Assembly: GCA_029706075.1 (NCBI GenBank)
Contig: JAINUG010000014.1
Span: 1,071,501-1,135,500 of the forward strand
Length of the DNA stretch: 64,000 bases
Direction of reading: 5' to 3'
DNA from: Aldrovandia affinis
Taxonomy: Eukaryota > Chordata > Actinopteri > Notacanthiformes > Halosauridae
Under the pieces are notes generated by a model. The model had not been told where the DNA came from. It saw only the letters and a list, made by a program, of their open reading frames with translations, and made no database searches. A program made the position numbers and the translations under genes. Of the stretch, positions 10,715 through 21,929 are shown piece after piece (position 1 is the stretch's first letter; every line of letters begins with the position of its first letter).

Positions 10715-10922
10715 GAAGTGTGGCAGTGCTGTGCCATGGTGATTTGTGGTGCAGAAGTGTGTGGTGTGGTGTGGTGTGGTGATAATGTTGTGGTGGTGCA
10801 GTGGCATGGCAGTGTGGTGTGGTGATAATGTTGTGGTGCAGTGGTATGGCAGTGTGGTGGTGAAGCAGTGTGGTATATCGATAGTGTGGCGGTGCAGTGG
10901 TGCTGTAGTGTGGCAGTGATTA
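10715..10922. repeat. GTGGTG-rich tandem repeat, ~38-45 bp unit
   Basis: Irregular tandem copies of a unit like GTGATAATGTTGTGGTGCAG followed by TGG(C/T)ATGGCAGTGTGGT. Strongly G/T-skewed on the plus strand. The His/Thr-rich open frames on the minus strand are translations of this repeat. Confidence 0.85.
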
Positions 10923-10931
10923 ATTCTCCCC

Positions 10932-11008
10932 ATTGGTCAATATCTACTTCAACCAATAACATCATCTGTTCAGGTCTACTTTGAACCAATAACACCATCT
11001 GTTCATTA
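10932..11008. repeat. Short direct duplication (~37 bp)
   Basis: Two neighbouring copies contain AACCAATAACATCATCTGTTCA and AACCAATAACACCATCTGTTCA, each followed by related sequence. It is a small tandem duplication; CCAAT is present in each copy. Confidence 0.7.
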
Positions 11009-11280
11009 TTCCAGGATACACGGGCAAAAGAAGAAAAAAATCATATAAAATGATCAGGATTACAACCGTGGGATATTCCCCCAAATGTAAAAAATTAATG
11101 TTAGTTTCAAATCAAATAATGTATGGGAGATAGATGGGGGACTTTAAAAGACCGTATGGGGAAAATCTTTAAAACAACTGTATTGGATTCTATACGCAGG
11201 GAAAGCTGAAACTTAAGTTTAGTAACTTCTGGGACGAAACTAAGTTCCAAAGCCATTTATTTTCAATGGGATGGAAATGT

Positions 11281-11310
11281 AGGGGTTTATTAAAATGTTA
11301 ATAAACCCCT
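11281..11310. other. Perfect hairpin, 13-bp arms and 4-nt loop
   Basis: AGGGGTTTATTAA pairs exactly with TTAATAAACCCCT across an AATG loop. It is not part of any recognised repeat. On DNA it could extrude as a cruciform; on RNA it would be a strong stem. It is too short for a typical microRNA precursor and no longer flanking pairing was seen. Confidence 0.75.
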
Positions 11311-11314
11311 TTTA

Positions 11315-12390
11315 TTAAGGAACTGAGCAATCAGCTTAAAAATAAAATACCGAAATGATTATTGAACTGCAACTCCCATGAGTTACACAGTGACCAGTGG
11401 GACCTGCAGTTGTAGTTTAATTTTGTGCTTCTTTACGTTGATCCTTAATGAGTCCTTAGTAAGAGGGTTTTTTATCAGCAAATAATAACCACCAGACATT
11501 TTTTCAAAATTACAATCGTTATTTTTTTTTCAACATGATTAAGGAAATTGAGGACCAAAATATGGCTGCCAAGTTTGATCCCAAGTTTAGTTGTAACTTG
11601 GCATCATTTTGATATCAATCATTTGGTATGCAGAGCCCATTTAGGACTTGCACGGGGTGTATGCTTTGCGAGTAACTTGTCTTTTTTCTTTTTTTTTTAC
11701 CTTGAAAACATTTTGTTGAGATTGATAAAGAACAAGAAGGGTTGAGTGGTTCCTTGCTTTTACCGCCTGCTGCGTCCGGTCAAGGTTTAACGGCAGCTGT
11801 AGTCTTGACCCTCTTGTGCTGTGATCATTGAGCTTTGAGCCAGTTTTTTTTTCCTTCTTTTTTAGCTGTCTCTTAGACTGGTTTCCATCTAAACCGGGTC
11901 GAGACCCTAACCGGAGATGGAATCTCATTCATCGTGTGACAGGGCGGCGCCGTTCCAAACGGGGAGGGGGAATGGAGATTTATTTTTGAAGGTGGATTAA
12001 AGTTCCGTCATAAAAATGCAACGGAAAGACCCACAGTGGGCTGCTGTGAAGCAAGACATGAGGTGTGTAGCAACGAGGGTGGGGTGTCTGGTCCCCCGAG
12101 GCTCTTCTCAAGGGGGGGGGAGATATGCAGCGCTCACTATAAATGAGCTAACCTTTAGCCTGCACCTAAAACGACTCTGTTTTTCATTTTCCTCCAAAGA
12201 GAGCTGACGGGCACGGTGGTAATGGAGCCGATGTTGGGCAGAATAAACAGAGGGGGCGGGAGAACTGGGACGGAATGAATGAATACAGGACACGGTCTTC
12301 GCGGGGTTTTGACTCGTCCGGCGACAGACTGCGCGACAAAACCTGGAATTTGTTTGAGAATTCCACGAGCTGGAAATGACCGTCCATGGC
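11315..12390. other. Non-coding stretch, no gene recognised
   Basis: Unique sequence with T-rich runs (11677-11698, 11844-11862). It includes a CTGCAACTCCCATGAG..CTGCAGTTGTAGTTT patch near 11370-11420 that resembles fragments of common fish repeats, but it is too short to assign. Confidence 0.4.
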
Positions 12391-12396
12391 GTGGGT

Positions 12397-12446
12397 CTAT
12401 CTATCGGGCTGTCTATCTTATTTATCTGTCTATTGTTTGTCTATAT
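12397..12446. repeat. Degenerate TCTA-type microsatellite
   Basis: Imperfect TCTATC/TATCTG units immediately left of a Tc1-like end fragment. Confidence 0.6.
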
Positions 12447-12815
12447 ACAGTGCCCCTTCCTCAGAAATGTCACCTTTTGTCGCCTTACAGCCTGAAATGA
12501 AAGCATATTAAATCCGGATTTTTCCACCTTTATTTACACATTTGACCCCACAACTTCCAAGTGAAATTTTTCCTTCCACATTTCTGAACATTAATTAAAC
12601 ATACAAAACCATAATGACTTGGATCGATAAGTCTACACCCCGCTTATCATACCAATTGTAAACTAGCTCAGGGGTAACCAATCACCTTCCAGATCACACA
12701 GCAAGCTAATTGGCCTCCACCTGTGTTCAATTGTAGTGATTCTGATTACTTCAGAATAAAATCAGCTGTTCCTAGAAGATTCCACTGCTGGCTAGTGCAT
12801 TTCAGAGTAAAAAAT
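12447..12815. mobile_element. Tc1-like element end fragment without transposase
   Basis: Begins TACAGTGCCCCTTCCTCAGA, then AATGTCACCTTTTGTCGCCTTACAGCCTGAAAT and TTTTTCCACCTTTATTTACACATTT. It continues with AATTGGCCTCCACCTGTGTTCAATT and GCTGTTCCTAGAAGATTCCACTGCTGG. These are the terminal repeat and untranslated leader of a fish Tc1-type element. The same terminal motif recurs at 42.12 kb. No transposase motif follows. Confidence 0.75.
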
Positions 12816-12819
12816 CCAC

Positions 12820-14160
12820 CATGAAATCAGCACAGTACTGGAATGCACACAAGAATGGGGAAAGGAAAAGGCATAGTTCCGAATGGGGGTCTGGAGGTGT
12901 TGGAGGTGGGGAGTCAAAGGTTGAGTTTGTGGTGGAGGGGAAGGTGGACTTTCGAGTGGGTGCTGTTTGGTGTTTGAGAGGAAATGGCAGTTGCGAGCAG
13001 CTGGTGGTGAAGCCACAGCTTCACAGGCCCCCTCTCCAGCATGGTTTAAGCCCTGCCTTGATTTCACTGGGGAAGGCGCAAGGCGTCTGTCTGCTTTGGA
13101 ACCCCGACAGGAAGAGCGTTCGGAGGCCTTCACTGGGAAGGAAAGCTTGGAGCATCGCTCTGCGTCTCTCTCCCCCTGTCTGCGCCCACACTCGTGGTTC
13201 TGTTTCTCACCCGGTCGGGCGCGAGGCAGCGATGAACATCTGGACACATCTGCTTCGGCTTACCGTCACGCGGGATGGAACAGGTCCGTGCGGCTCCTCG
13301 CGGCTTCTCTCCCGTCGTACGAGTCCAAATCCAGCTTCGGGAGCAGGCGCCGCTTTCAGAAGCGCGTTACTTTTCTTAGAAGCGCTCATCTCCTGAGGAA
13401 TGCTCGCCGCTTTTTTTTTTCCCGATGTTTTTTTAAGTCAAAGGAAACGATTAAGGTCGGGCTTTGAGTCGTCAGCATTTTGCGGAAAGTATTCCTCCCG
13501 CCGACAAAGCCTGTGTGTGAAGCGTGGATGCGAGGAACAGAAGACGGGGGCCGGGGGTGCTTTCAGAACACCGGTGTAACCTGGCACCAGATTTGCGTAC
13601 GCTCAATGAGTAAGTAGCCCGCGGGGGCTCAAAGAGAGATGGCCGCCGTGTTTGGTTTGTCCGTGCGGGCAACCCCCGCGTGGACAGAACATGTGCACAG
13701 CCAGTTGTCATTGACCGTTGTCCCTCCCCTGCTCCAAAGCACATAGTTTCTCTCGCTCTTTTTTCTTTTCTTTTTTTGGCAGGGGCCTTTGGTAACGGCT
13801 CCCGGTGGGGTCGTGGAGGGTGGAATGGCGCCTATTTCTGTGCCAACGCTGGCATGGCTGGCTGATCCGGGCCGGGCCAGGCCGGGGTGAGATGTGCCCG
13901 CGGGGGGGGGGGTGTCCGGGCAGTGGCGGCAGCCTGTGATTTCCCAGATGGGGGGAGGCAGATCTGTGGTGCCGGGGTTGGGTCGTGTCTGAGTTGTTGT
14001 TTTTGGCAGGGCCTTGGCCATCAGAGGACAGTTGAGGGAGAGCTTTCAGAGCCTGGTTTTCTTTTTTTCTTTTTTTCTCCCCTCTTTTCCACCCAGCCTC
14101 GTTTCCATGAATCTGTTTGGCGAGAAGGGGCCGGCGGCTCCCTCCGCTTTTTTTCTCCAA
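12820..14160. other. Non-coding stretch with overlapping chance frames
   Basis: Frames of 130-190 codons overlap on both strands at 12792-13467 and 13629-14160, but their translations are mutually overlapping, lack recognisable domains and follow GC-rich or pyrimidine-rich composition. A CpG-richer patch lies at about 13200-13400 and a G-run at about 13900-13911. Two acceptor-like sites (TTTTTTTGGCAG at 13772-13783 and GTTTTTGGCAG near 14009) have no convincing donor partners. Confidence 0.45.
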
Positions 14161-14164
14161 ACGG

Positions 14165-14320
14165 CGTCTTTAAAATCCGGCAATAAATCAGCGGCGGGGA
14201 AATCTTACTTAGATTTATCGGCTCAGAGGCTTGTAAACAAATATTGAAATAGGCCTTAATGCACACAGAGCAATAAGCTTTTAAAAGTGTTTTGGAGCAC
14301 TTTGTCATTGCAGTTTTTTT
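14165..14320. promoter_or_regulatory. Possible conserved non-coding element
   Basis: Non-repetitive sequence with AATAAATCAGCGGCGGGGAA, CTTGTAAACAAATATTGAAAT (forkhead-type TAAACA) and GGCCTTAATGC. It lacks low complexity and is followed by a poly-C run. The call is from sequence texture only. Confidence 0.28.
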
Positions 14321-14463
14321 GGCAGATTTCGCTCCCCCCCCCCCTCCTTTGGCCAGTCAGAAGAGTGAGCAGTAAAAAATGAATTGAATAGACGAAACAG
14401 AAGGTCGTAAAGACGGCCCTTTTTCTGTCCTTAAATAAGATGCCATATAAAAAAAACATCTTG

Positions 14464-14503
14464 TGTCTCTCTCTCTCTCTCTCTCTCTCACTCTCTCTCT
14501 CCC
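14464..14503. repeat. (CT)n microsatellite
   Basis: About 40 bp of CT dinucleotides with one interruption. Confidence 0.93.
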
Positions 14504-14509
14504 AAAAGG

Positions 14510-16195
14510 AAAGAGGTACATTTAGCGGGTACATTAGCCAAAGTGTATAAAAGCATCCATCATGCACTTCACTGCTCTGTACCTGTAGCTGAGAGCTAGT
14601 AGAGAAAAAAAACTTCCTCTGTGATCTCACAGCCATCTCAAGTTCCATCTTAGGCCTCCGTTTCTGTCTTTGCCAGAAACTTGTGCGTAGATTTATAGGG
14701 ACAGATGCTACCAGATTTGCTTTCCTTTAAACTGTCCCTTGTGGGAAATTTACAGTTTGCATTAATATTAATACGTCATTATCACCCACCAGGTGTCGTA
14801 AATAAGAGAAGTTGGGACAAGGCTGGCGTAGATCACCTGGATGGGACCCACTTAACGGGACCCTCTTTCCGTGGAAGGTTTGCCAATTAATTGGCGAAAT
14901 TGCAAATCAGGTAGCCGGCCAAATAATTCATTGTCACATCCAATCAATAAACTTTGTAAATCAGCTCATTTAATTTATAAATGATCTTACATAGATCAAA
15001 CGACCAATTAAACAATTAGCATACATTTAGCAATTAATTAATTTAACCATTAATCACATAATTAAAGTTCAAGTTTTTGAGCCAGCGAGTTTGTGTGGGG
15101 GCCTGAAAAAACGCTGGCATCTTGCCTGGGGGAGGGGGTTTGCGTGTGGCACCTCCAGATTTACTGTGCTAAAAAGCTGTGCTATTAGGAGAGGTTCACA
15201 GGGAGGGCTGCGGTCGAGGGGCGTCTTAGATTCAGAAGGGTGGGTGGACTGTGAATCCGCCGATGGCCAGAGCGAAACACACGCTCCTGACACTTTCCAA
15301 AATCCTCCCATTCCTTTCAGGTCCCGTCTGAACAATCTCACCCCCTGTAAAAGAACCGTCCTGGCTGGCGGTCCTACGCGAAGTGAGAAGCGTAGGTCAC
15401 CACACGGCTTCGCTTCAATCTTGGGTTCTAATCTGCTCGGGGTTTGTGGGACGTGCACCGCCGGAGTCGAGAGGAATCGAATTTCGACAAATGCGCCCGT
15501 GCGCCTGTCAACAGTGTCTCTGTCAGGGTGTGGTGTGTGTGTGTGTGTGGGGGTGATTAAGTGTCTGTATGTTTTTGGGGGTGGCGAGATTACCGCAGCA
15601 CAGCGATGACGGAGAGGGACTCGCCCCATTGGCGCACATCTCCCTGGACCCCGCAGAAGAGGCCCGGCGCAGGAGCTGACAGATTGGCTGACAGCGTGTC
15701 GTTTCCTGCTCCGGGTCCGGCCCGGGACCGTTTGTCAGGGAAAATTAAGACACGTTCTAATAGCCAGGCTCATCCCAACACCACTAAGATTTCCCCATAG
15801 CCCGGCCTGTCACACTCCCTTCCAGCGCGGGTCCAGACACCCGTACAGGCCAGGCAGACCAGCTGCCTCGCAGTCCTGAGGAATCTGTTGTGTTCGGCAC
15901 ATCGCCTAAACGGTAAAGTAACGTCAAACGACGAGCGGTTAAAAGTCAAAATGCTTTCTTAGAATCTAAGTCATTTCACTTTATTTTTCTATTCGTTTCC
16001 ACAGGATTTGTGGCCTGAGGGAGAACGTGCGCAGGGTAGCTCAGAAGCCAGACCTGCGTCTGCTCCACATCACGCTGCAATGTTTTACAACTCTTTTTTG
16101 GTTCATAAAAAAACAACATTACCAGAATATGCTTTCACTAAATAAACGTGTACATTTCTAGAATGAAGGCTGCTTTCTGAATGTGCCCGTTGCCT
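14510..16195. other. Non-coding stretch, no gene recognised
   Basis: AT-rich stretch at 14880-15070 with many TTAATT words, then GC-richer sequence at 15070-15860 in which open frames occur on both strands over the same bases (15069-15629). Neither strand shows a recognisable domain. A short GT run lies at 15530-15550. Confidence 0.4.
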
Positions 16196-16359
16196 TTGCG
16201 TGACTCATTTATCCCCCTCCAGCGTCCAAAGTTTGCAAAACAATATTGATTTCAGCACAAAGTAAATCAGTACCGCAAAGTAAAGCAGTACTAAAAAGGT
16301 CCTCGGCCTTGGGGGCGTCATTAAAGGAGGCAGGGTGTTTGTGATGATTTTAAAATATG

Positions 16360-16515
16360 ACCGATTGATGTCAAACGAAGCCTTCATGTTTAGAGGTCTG
16401 AAAGGAGCGCGCGTGGAAGTGTGAATGTCATTCGGGTGAAACCACTTTGCAGAAACGGGGACGCTCTCGCTCGTTTGCATAAATAATATATACGACCCGG
16501 GAGCCACAGATTCAT
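16360..16515. promoter_or_regulatory. Possible conserved non-coding element
   Basis: Unique sequence with GACCGATTGATGTCAAAC (PBX/MEIS-like TGATTGA relatives) and CGTTTGCATAAATAATATAT (octamer- and AT-hook-like). No repeats. Texture-based call. Confidence 0.22.
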
Positions 16516-16519
16516 TTGA

Positions 16520-17695
16520 ACATCGATGTGACGGGAAGACTTTTTGAGAAGATTGGAAAGGCTTGGAGATGTTCGGAGGCCGTTTACGCGCCTGGTTTTA
16601 TGGAAAGGCCTTGTAAAGTTTGAGTGCCTTCTTCAGTCGGCTCCAGATCTTGGGCAGCTGTCATGGGCATCTTCATCTCCCGCGGGGGAGCGGGGACTTT
16701 ATCAGCATCTGATTGGCACGTACTCGGTAAATGAAAACACTTTGAAAAAAGTTATAAAAACACAAATTTAATGTATAATATCGTGGAATGGGAGAAACAT
16801 GACTGTACTGTGCAAGTAGAAAGCTGGCATTTCGAGGAAGGAGAGAACGGTTACTCCATCCATTCGTTCATACATCCATTCATTTATTTTATTACATTAT
16901 ATATTATATTTAGTTCATTATATAGTTTATTTGTGTGTTTAAAAACTAAAAGATGGCTATTTATTGTAACCGGGTGACGTACAACCAAGGCGTTTGTTCC
17001 GTAACATCAGAAAAGAGGGTAATGAAATCCACTAGGTGCTGATTTACAGATCTGAAATGTAATCCCCCCCCCACTCCTCATCCAAAGATTTTCAGGTTTC
17101 CCAGACATTAACCCCCACCCCTGCAATAAAACACTGTGGAGAGTCCTTTTCTGTTCACATTTAATTGTCCAGCAACATAAATCGCATCTACTTTTTTTTT
17201 TGTCCCAGCGTGGAGGTGAAGATTGCTTTCCCCTCAGTGTGAAGTTTGCTTGGAAACCGTTGGGAAATTCGCCAGGTTTTCGGCAGGGAAGGTCATGTTT
17301 GCGGGTGGGGGAAATAGGGAATGGAGGGGAGAGACAGTGAGCCACTGTAGGTGTTTTTTTCTTCTTCCTATTTTCTTGTGCATGTAAAATACTGGTTTGC
17401 AAAAAAAACTGTCAGGGGGTATGGATGTAAAAATAGAGGCAGAAAATGAAATTAAAATGAAAAAAACTGAAGCTCATTGAAGATCTTGGCATTGGGAGAT
17501 CTGAGTTACAGCTAGTGCTGATCAGTCACTGGATCAGTCTCTCGTCTCCATCAGTGAGGGCTACCCTGGTCCACCGAAACATGCTGACGACTGTGACGCG
17601 ACCCTCATCTGACCTGCCCTTCTCTGTCCTCCTCCTCTCTCTTTCTCTCTGTCCATCTCTCCCTTCTTCCACTAACGTCCGCGCTTATTGCCGAG
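16520..17695. other. Non-coding stretch, no gene recognised
   Basis: Unique sequence. Open frames at 16544-16977 (plus) and 17007-17402 (minus) are unremarkable. A pyrimidine-rich tract at 17617-17670 precedes a GC-rich block. Confidence 0.4.
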
Positions 17696-17880
17696 GACAG
17701 GGCGAGGTGGACGTGTGCTTCCTCCCGCCGGGCTCGGGCTCGCGAGTTTGGCCCCGGCGCCCTGGCGCTGGAGGAGAGGCGCCCGTCCCGTGCGCTGGCG
17801 GTGAAACAGCCGCTCTTTGTGCGCACGCAAGCGGCCCGCCCAGCCACAGATCTCACGTCTCTGCCTGCGGTCATTGAACT
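17690..17880. other. CpG-dense GC-rich block
   Basis: Dense CpG with GGGCTCGGGCTCGCGAG and CCCCGGCGCCCTGGCGCTGG. Three frames are open across it, two on the plus strand and one on the minus strand, as expected of GC-rich DNA. One plus frame, read from about 17641 to 17926, has an acceptor-like CCGAGGACAG upstream and protein-like wording (GALALEERRPSRALAVKQP). No clear donor follows and the other frames are also open, so a coding call is not justified. It could be a small CpG island. Confidence 0.35.
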
Positions 17881-17884
17881 GTCA

Positions 17885-20320
17885 GTCAGGGGTGTTAGCC
17901 TAGCCCGTCCATTTATATGCATGTGACGTTGCTACACAGAAATGGAAATACCGATCTAACAGTGCTATGGGAGGGAGTGGGGAAAAGTACATGGTTAGAT
18001 TAATGAAATACTGTGGTGTTTTAAGGGTTGAAGGAGCGTACAGGAAGCGTGCGGGACGGAGGGTACAGTACAAAGCCTTGCTTATTCATCAGCCGTTCGC
18101 TATAAATTTGGATTTGGTCATAATAATTACCCTCAACGGTAATGTTAAGTGCAAACCTTACCAGTTGCACAAAAGCAGTGAGCCCTTCTCCGCTCAATGT
18201 TTGTTATGTGCCCAGGAACAAGGTTTCCCAGAATGGCCTGAAAGCACCAGGCCTGTACCAGAGCTGGAAGCATATTCATACGGTTTTGTAGGTATCAACT
18301 CAAAAGGTTGGAATATGGGGGTGGCTTGGTGGCCATTTTAGTTGGGCTAGGCTTGCTGTTGCTCAAATAATGCGGGGAGTGAATAATGTTAATGAATGAG
18401 TAGTTTTAGAGTCTCTAAGGGTGAGGGGGACATGTCAACACTACTCCTGTGTCTTCATCCGTTCATTGAACAGAAATTCATGGAACTCAATCAAAATTGT
18501 GCTACAGTATATACACTCAATTTGCTGTTTGTGCTTCCTTGCATTAAATCTGTCACAAGTCTTTTGGTTTTATTTATTTAAGGTTTAAAATAGTTCCAAA
18601 CCAAATTTGAGGGACACCCCGCACAACACCAGTCCAGCGCTGTGGCCGGCCTCAGGGAGAGGCTGCTTTTGAAGTGATCTTTCATCACGCTGAAAGCCCG
18701 CAGAGCTTTGTTTAAAAGTCCTGGCTGCTCTGTTTTGTGCCGTTCATTTCGGGCCTACAGAGCTGGCCCAAACCCAGCATTCAGCGCGACCAGTCTTTCC
18801 TGCCTGGGTGTGATTTATAAGCTGTTCAGATATAAGATTTTTTCTTTTTTTCTTCTTCCTATTTTCTCTCAAGTTAATCGGTTGGTCATAGATGTAGGCA
18901 TGTCCTCCAGAAAACTAAAAGAGAAGAGGCAGGGGAATGCAATTTCAGAGTTTTACATCGCCCTTGTGGACGGGGTTCTAATTGTTGTCTCTTTCCTGTT
19001 TTGTTGAAACCCTGAAATAAGGTATTTTGGCCCATCCTAGTGATGTTGGAATCAGCCAGCAGAGCTAATCAGTAAACCTTTACTAAGATTACGTAGCCAT
19101 ATCTGAACATTCTGTGTCTAATTAAGGATTAATCAAATAAAAACAAAAGGGAAGGGACCGAGTCCGGGTTTGCCGGGGTTACGGTGACCTGCGGGCGACT
19201 GCAGCCGTGCTCCGCAGCTGTGGAAGACGAACGTTTTCCGTTCGGCGTCCCTGTAGCGCCAGGAACCTGCCATCTTTACAGATGGTTCCACTCTCCCTCT
19301 TCCGTGTCCGCGGTCTTCTCCGGGTCTGTGGCTCGGATATCATTTTCATACAGCGAGGGCCTGTTTCGAGGGACAGCCGCGAAGAAAACGCCACATGGAG
19401 TGCGTGCTGCATCACTGGGGCATTCTGGGACTTTGCCTCAGCGCTACTGTCTAAGAATCCTGCCATCAACCTGCGAAAGTACTAATCTTCTGTCTGATTT
19501 TTATGGCTCTTACTGCCAACTGTGAAACCAGGATGTGCTCTTTGATCTCCGCAACTTCCGCTTGCCCGATATAAAGCCAAGTTATTTTAAAAAAACTTGC
19601 GTAGGCGAATGAACTTGGAAGGACCATAGCTTTATTAGAAGCAGATGAATTTGATATCCTCCGGCCGAGTTCGCTCCTGAAATTTAGTTCAAGGCCTCTG
19701 ATTGGTCCACAGGTAGTAGTCCAAATAGTAGTTGAAAGCTGTCCCCAATTGGTCAACACGTGTCTCCCAGGGAGATTTGCAGGTGATTTCTAGATGCCGT
19801 ATGGGTTTTTCAAGTTTGCTTGAACCAAAGGCACAGGCAGTGGGTTTATGTATTTATGGCATTTTATTTTTTTGACTGTCATAGCGGGGCAAAATGATCC
19901 CAGTCAAAAGCTGTCAAGTTGCAGTGAAGTTTATAGGTTCTACTGACAGCCGTCTTGTTCATATTTGACGATCACAGCAACTCACGGGGGAGCGAGTCTG
20001 TTACACTTTGACGCGGTTACGGAATCTGCTAAGCGGTACGTGTCACTGCGCTTTCTGGAGTGTTGCAGTGGGTCGGCATTTAAACAAATGCGCAAACATG
20101 ACTGTTGGTTTTACTGAAATAATAAGACTGTCAGTTTACTCTCTTTTTTAATTAATGTAAATCTTTACCATACACTCAAAAATAGATGTATATAATTGAA
20201 GTTTTTCCGTTTATTTAATTAGTCTTTATAATCAAAGCCTGTCAAGGGCATCAGAACGCCACCAGTTTCTGACAACATGCAGAATTTAAATATATTTGAA
20301 TAGATTTGCTCAAATGTAAA
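17885..20320. other. Non-coding stretch, no gene recognised
   Basis: Mostly unique sequence. Open frames of up to 124 codons (17967-18341) and a both-strand pair at 19179-19525 show no domains or paired splice sites. Confidence 0.4.
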
Positions 20321-20334
20321 AGCCTGCGTGTTCG

Positions 20335-20640
20335 CTATTTTTAAATGGTGACTAAAAATAAATTAATCAAATGAAAATTGTTATTTAAATTTGTCATGAG
20401 TTGATTGGGTGATAGACAGTTTACTATCTTCAGTTTATCTCAGTTAAGCTGTGCGGTATAATCACGATTCAGCCAGTGTGTTGGGAGGATCCATTCTTCT
20501 GTTCTGCTGTTCCTAATTGTGTTTGCAAATAAATGCTAATCAGCAGATGATAGCTGATCAATCAGATTTGCTTTGCAGATAGGTCATAGATTACTGTATT
20601 TAGTTGTCTTTCACAGGATTTGTACTGTAAGTCATTTTGG
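20335..20640. promoter_or_regulatory. Possible conserved non-coding element
   Basis: AT-rich, non-repetitive block with AATAAATTAATCAAATG, GTTGATTGGGTGATAGAC and CAGCAGATGATAGCTGATCA, dense in homeodomain and TALE-type words. Texture-based call. Confidence 0.28.
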
Positions 20641-20719
20641 TTAGATTTTCAAAAGCTGTTTCCCTCAGTGGGGAAAGCATCTAAAATCCCCCAAATTTGG
20701 ACTGGTTTGTGTATTATTA

Positions 20720-20748
20720 GTATATATATACTATATATATATATTTAA
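20720..20748. repeat. (TA)n tract with local palindrome
   Basis: Short alternating AT sequence, AGTATATATATACTATATAT, self-complementary over most of its length. Confidence 0.8.
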
Positions 20749-20749
20749 A

Positions 20750-21830
20750 TGCATGAGAAATGTGTCTGTCATTAGTTGCTAATGTAAGAGAGGAAATCGC
20801 AGGGCTGTTTCTCCTGTAAACATTTATCACGCGAACCAAGATCATTACGATCCAGATGTCTGTCATAAGCAAATATATATGTTGGATTAGAGTTTAAATT
20901 TCACAAAATTCTGACTCGGTTTCCGTTTTGGCAAAAGCCCCTGTCTGGAAAGCAGTCTGCTTTTCTTTCCCTTTTTTCTTCCTCTTCTTCGTCGTCGTCT
21001 TTTTGCTTTGTACAGAAATCCTGATTTTTTTTATTTTTTATTTAAGACTTTAAACAGTGACAAAAGGAGGACTATCAAGGATAACAGATAAGTGTAGATG
21101 AACAGTGTCAGGTAAAGTGCTGTGAAAGACATTTAATGTGTTTTATATCTGGGTGACTGAAGTGTCCGGGAACCGTTGAATCACTCAGTGTCAGCCGAGC
21201 CCTGCGTAATGAGACTCGCCTCCCCTCATCTGAGGACGCATACGTCTTTTTCGCTGTCACTCGGGCCCGACACAAAGGAAAAGGCTCACGAGTCTTTTGA
21301 ACCGCTCCCGCTATGATATTAATGCACTTTACGTCATGAATAGGCCGTGCAAGATTATTTCATTGCCTTTTCCGCTGGAGGGAGGCAGGGTGGACTGTGT
21401 GTGTGGGGGTGGGGGGTGGAAGGGGGGACAGAGATTCGCTACAGAGATTCACTTTTGGATTGCTTTCAAAGGCTCTCTGGTTCCAGAGACGACATGATTA
21501 TGTGGTAGGCCGGAGCGGAGGCATCTTGTTTGATGGTTAATTTTGACTGAGTCGTGAAAACAGGAGTGTAATCTGGACTCTTTACAGTGCTTTTTGTCAT
21601 GATTCTTTTGTCTTGTTTTTTTGGCAGTAGTTTGTGGGGTTGTTTTTGGGGGGGCGGGTATTAATATACTTCCCTTTACTGTGATTGAAAATCTAGTGTG
21701 GTTGGCAATTATTGTTTAATGTGTATTTGTTCTTGCAACCTGACACCACATTTGTTGTAACTGCCTAGTGGCACATTATCTGCTATACATATATGTATGC
21801 GAGTCTCATGACACACTTTTTGCTTGGTGG
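20750..21830. other. Non-coding stretch, no gene recognised
   Basis: Unique sequence with a TCTTC/GTCGTC trinucleotide patch near 20975-21001 and a G-rich plus-strand patch at 21393-21428 (GTGGGGGTGGGGGGTGG). Confidence 0.4.
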
Positions 21831-21832
21831 TG

Positions 21833-21927
21833 GTTATTATTATTATTATTATTAGTAGTAGTAGTAGTAATAATACTAATACTAATAATAGTGATTATTA
21901 TTATTGTTATTATAATTATAATTACCA
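21833..21927. repeat. Trinucleotide microsatellite (ATT / AGT / AAT)
   Basis: Consecutive ATT, then AGT, then AATACT-type units. Long Ile/Val/Ser frames here are artefacts. Confidence 0.93.
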
Positions 21928-21929
21928 CA

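Noticed and set aside
12821-13467. Overlapping 191- and 166-codon plus-strand frames
   Set aside because: They overlap each other and a 151-codon minus-strand frame, with no recognisable domains; they begin inside or next to a Tc1 end fragment.
15069-15629. 186- and 172-codon frames on opposite strands
   Set aside because: Mutual overlap, GC-rich composition and no domains.
17641-17926. GC-rich open reading with protein-like wording (GALALEERRPSRALAVKQP)
   Set aside because: Two other frames over the same bases are open, as expected for CpG-rich DNA, and no clear splice donor follows.
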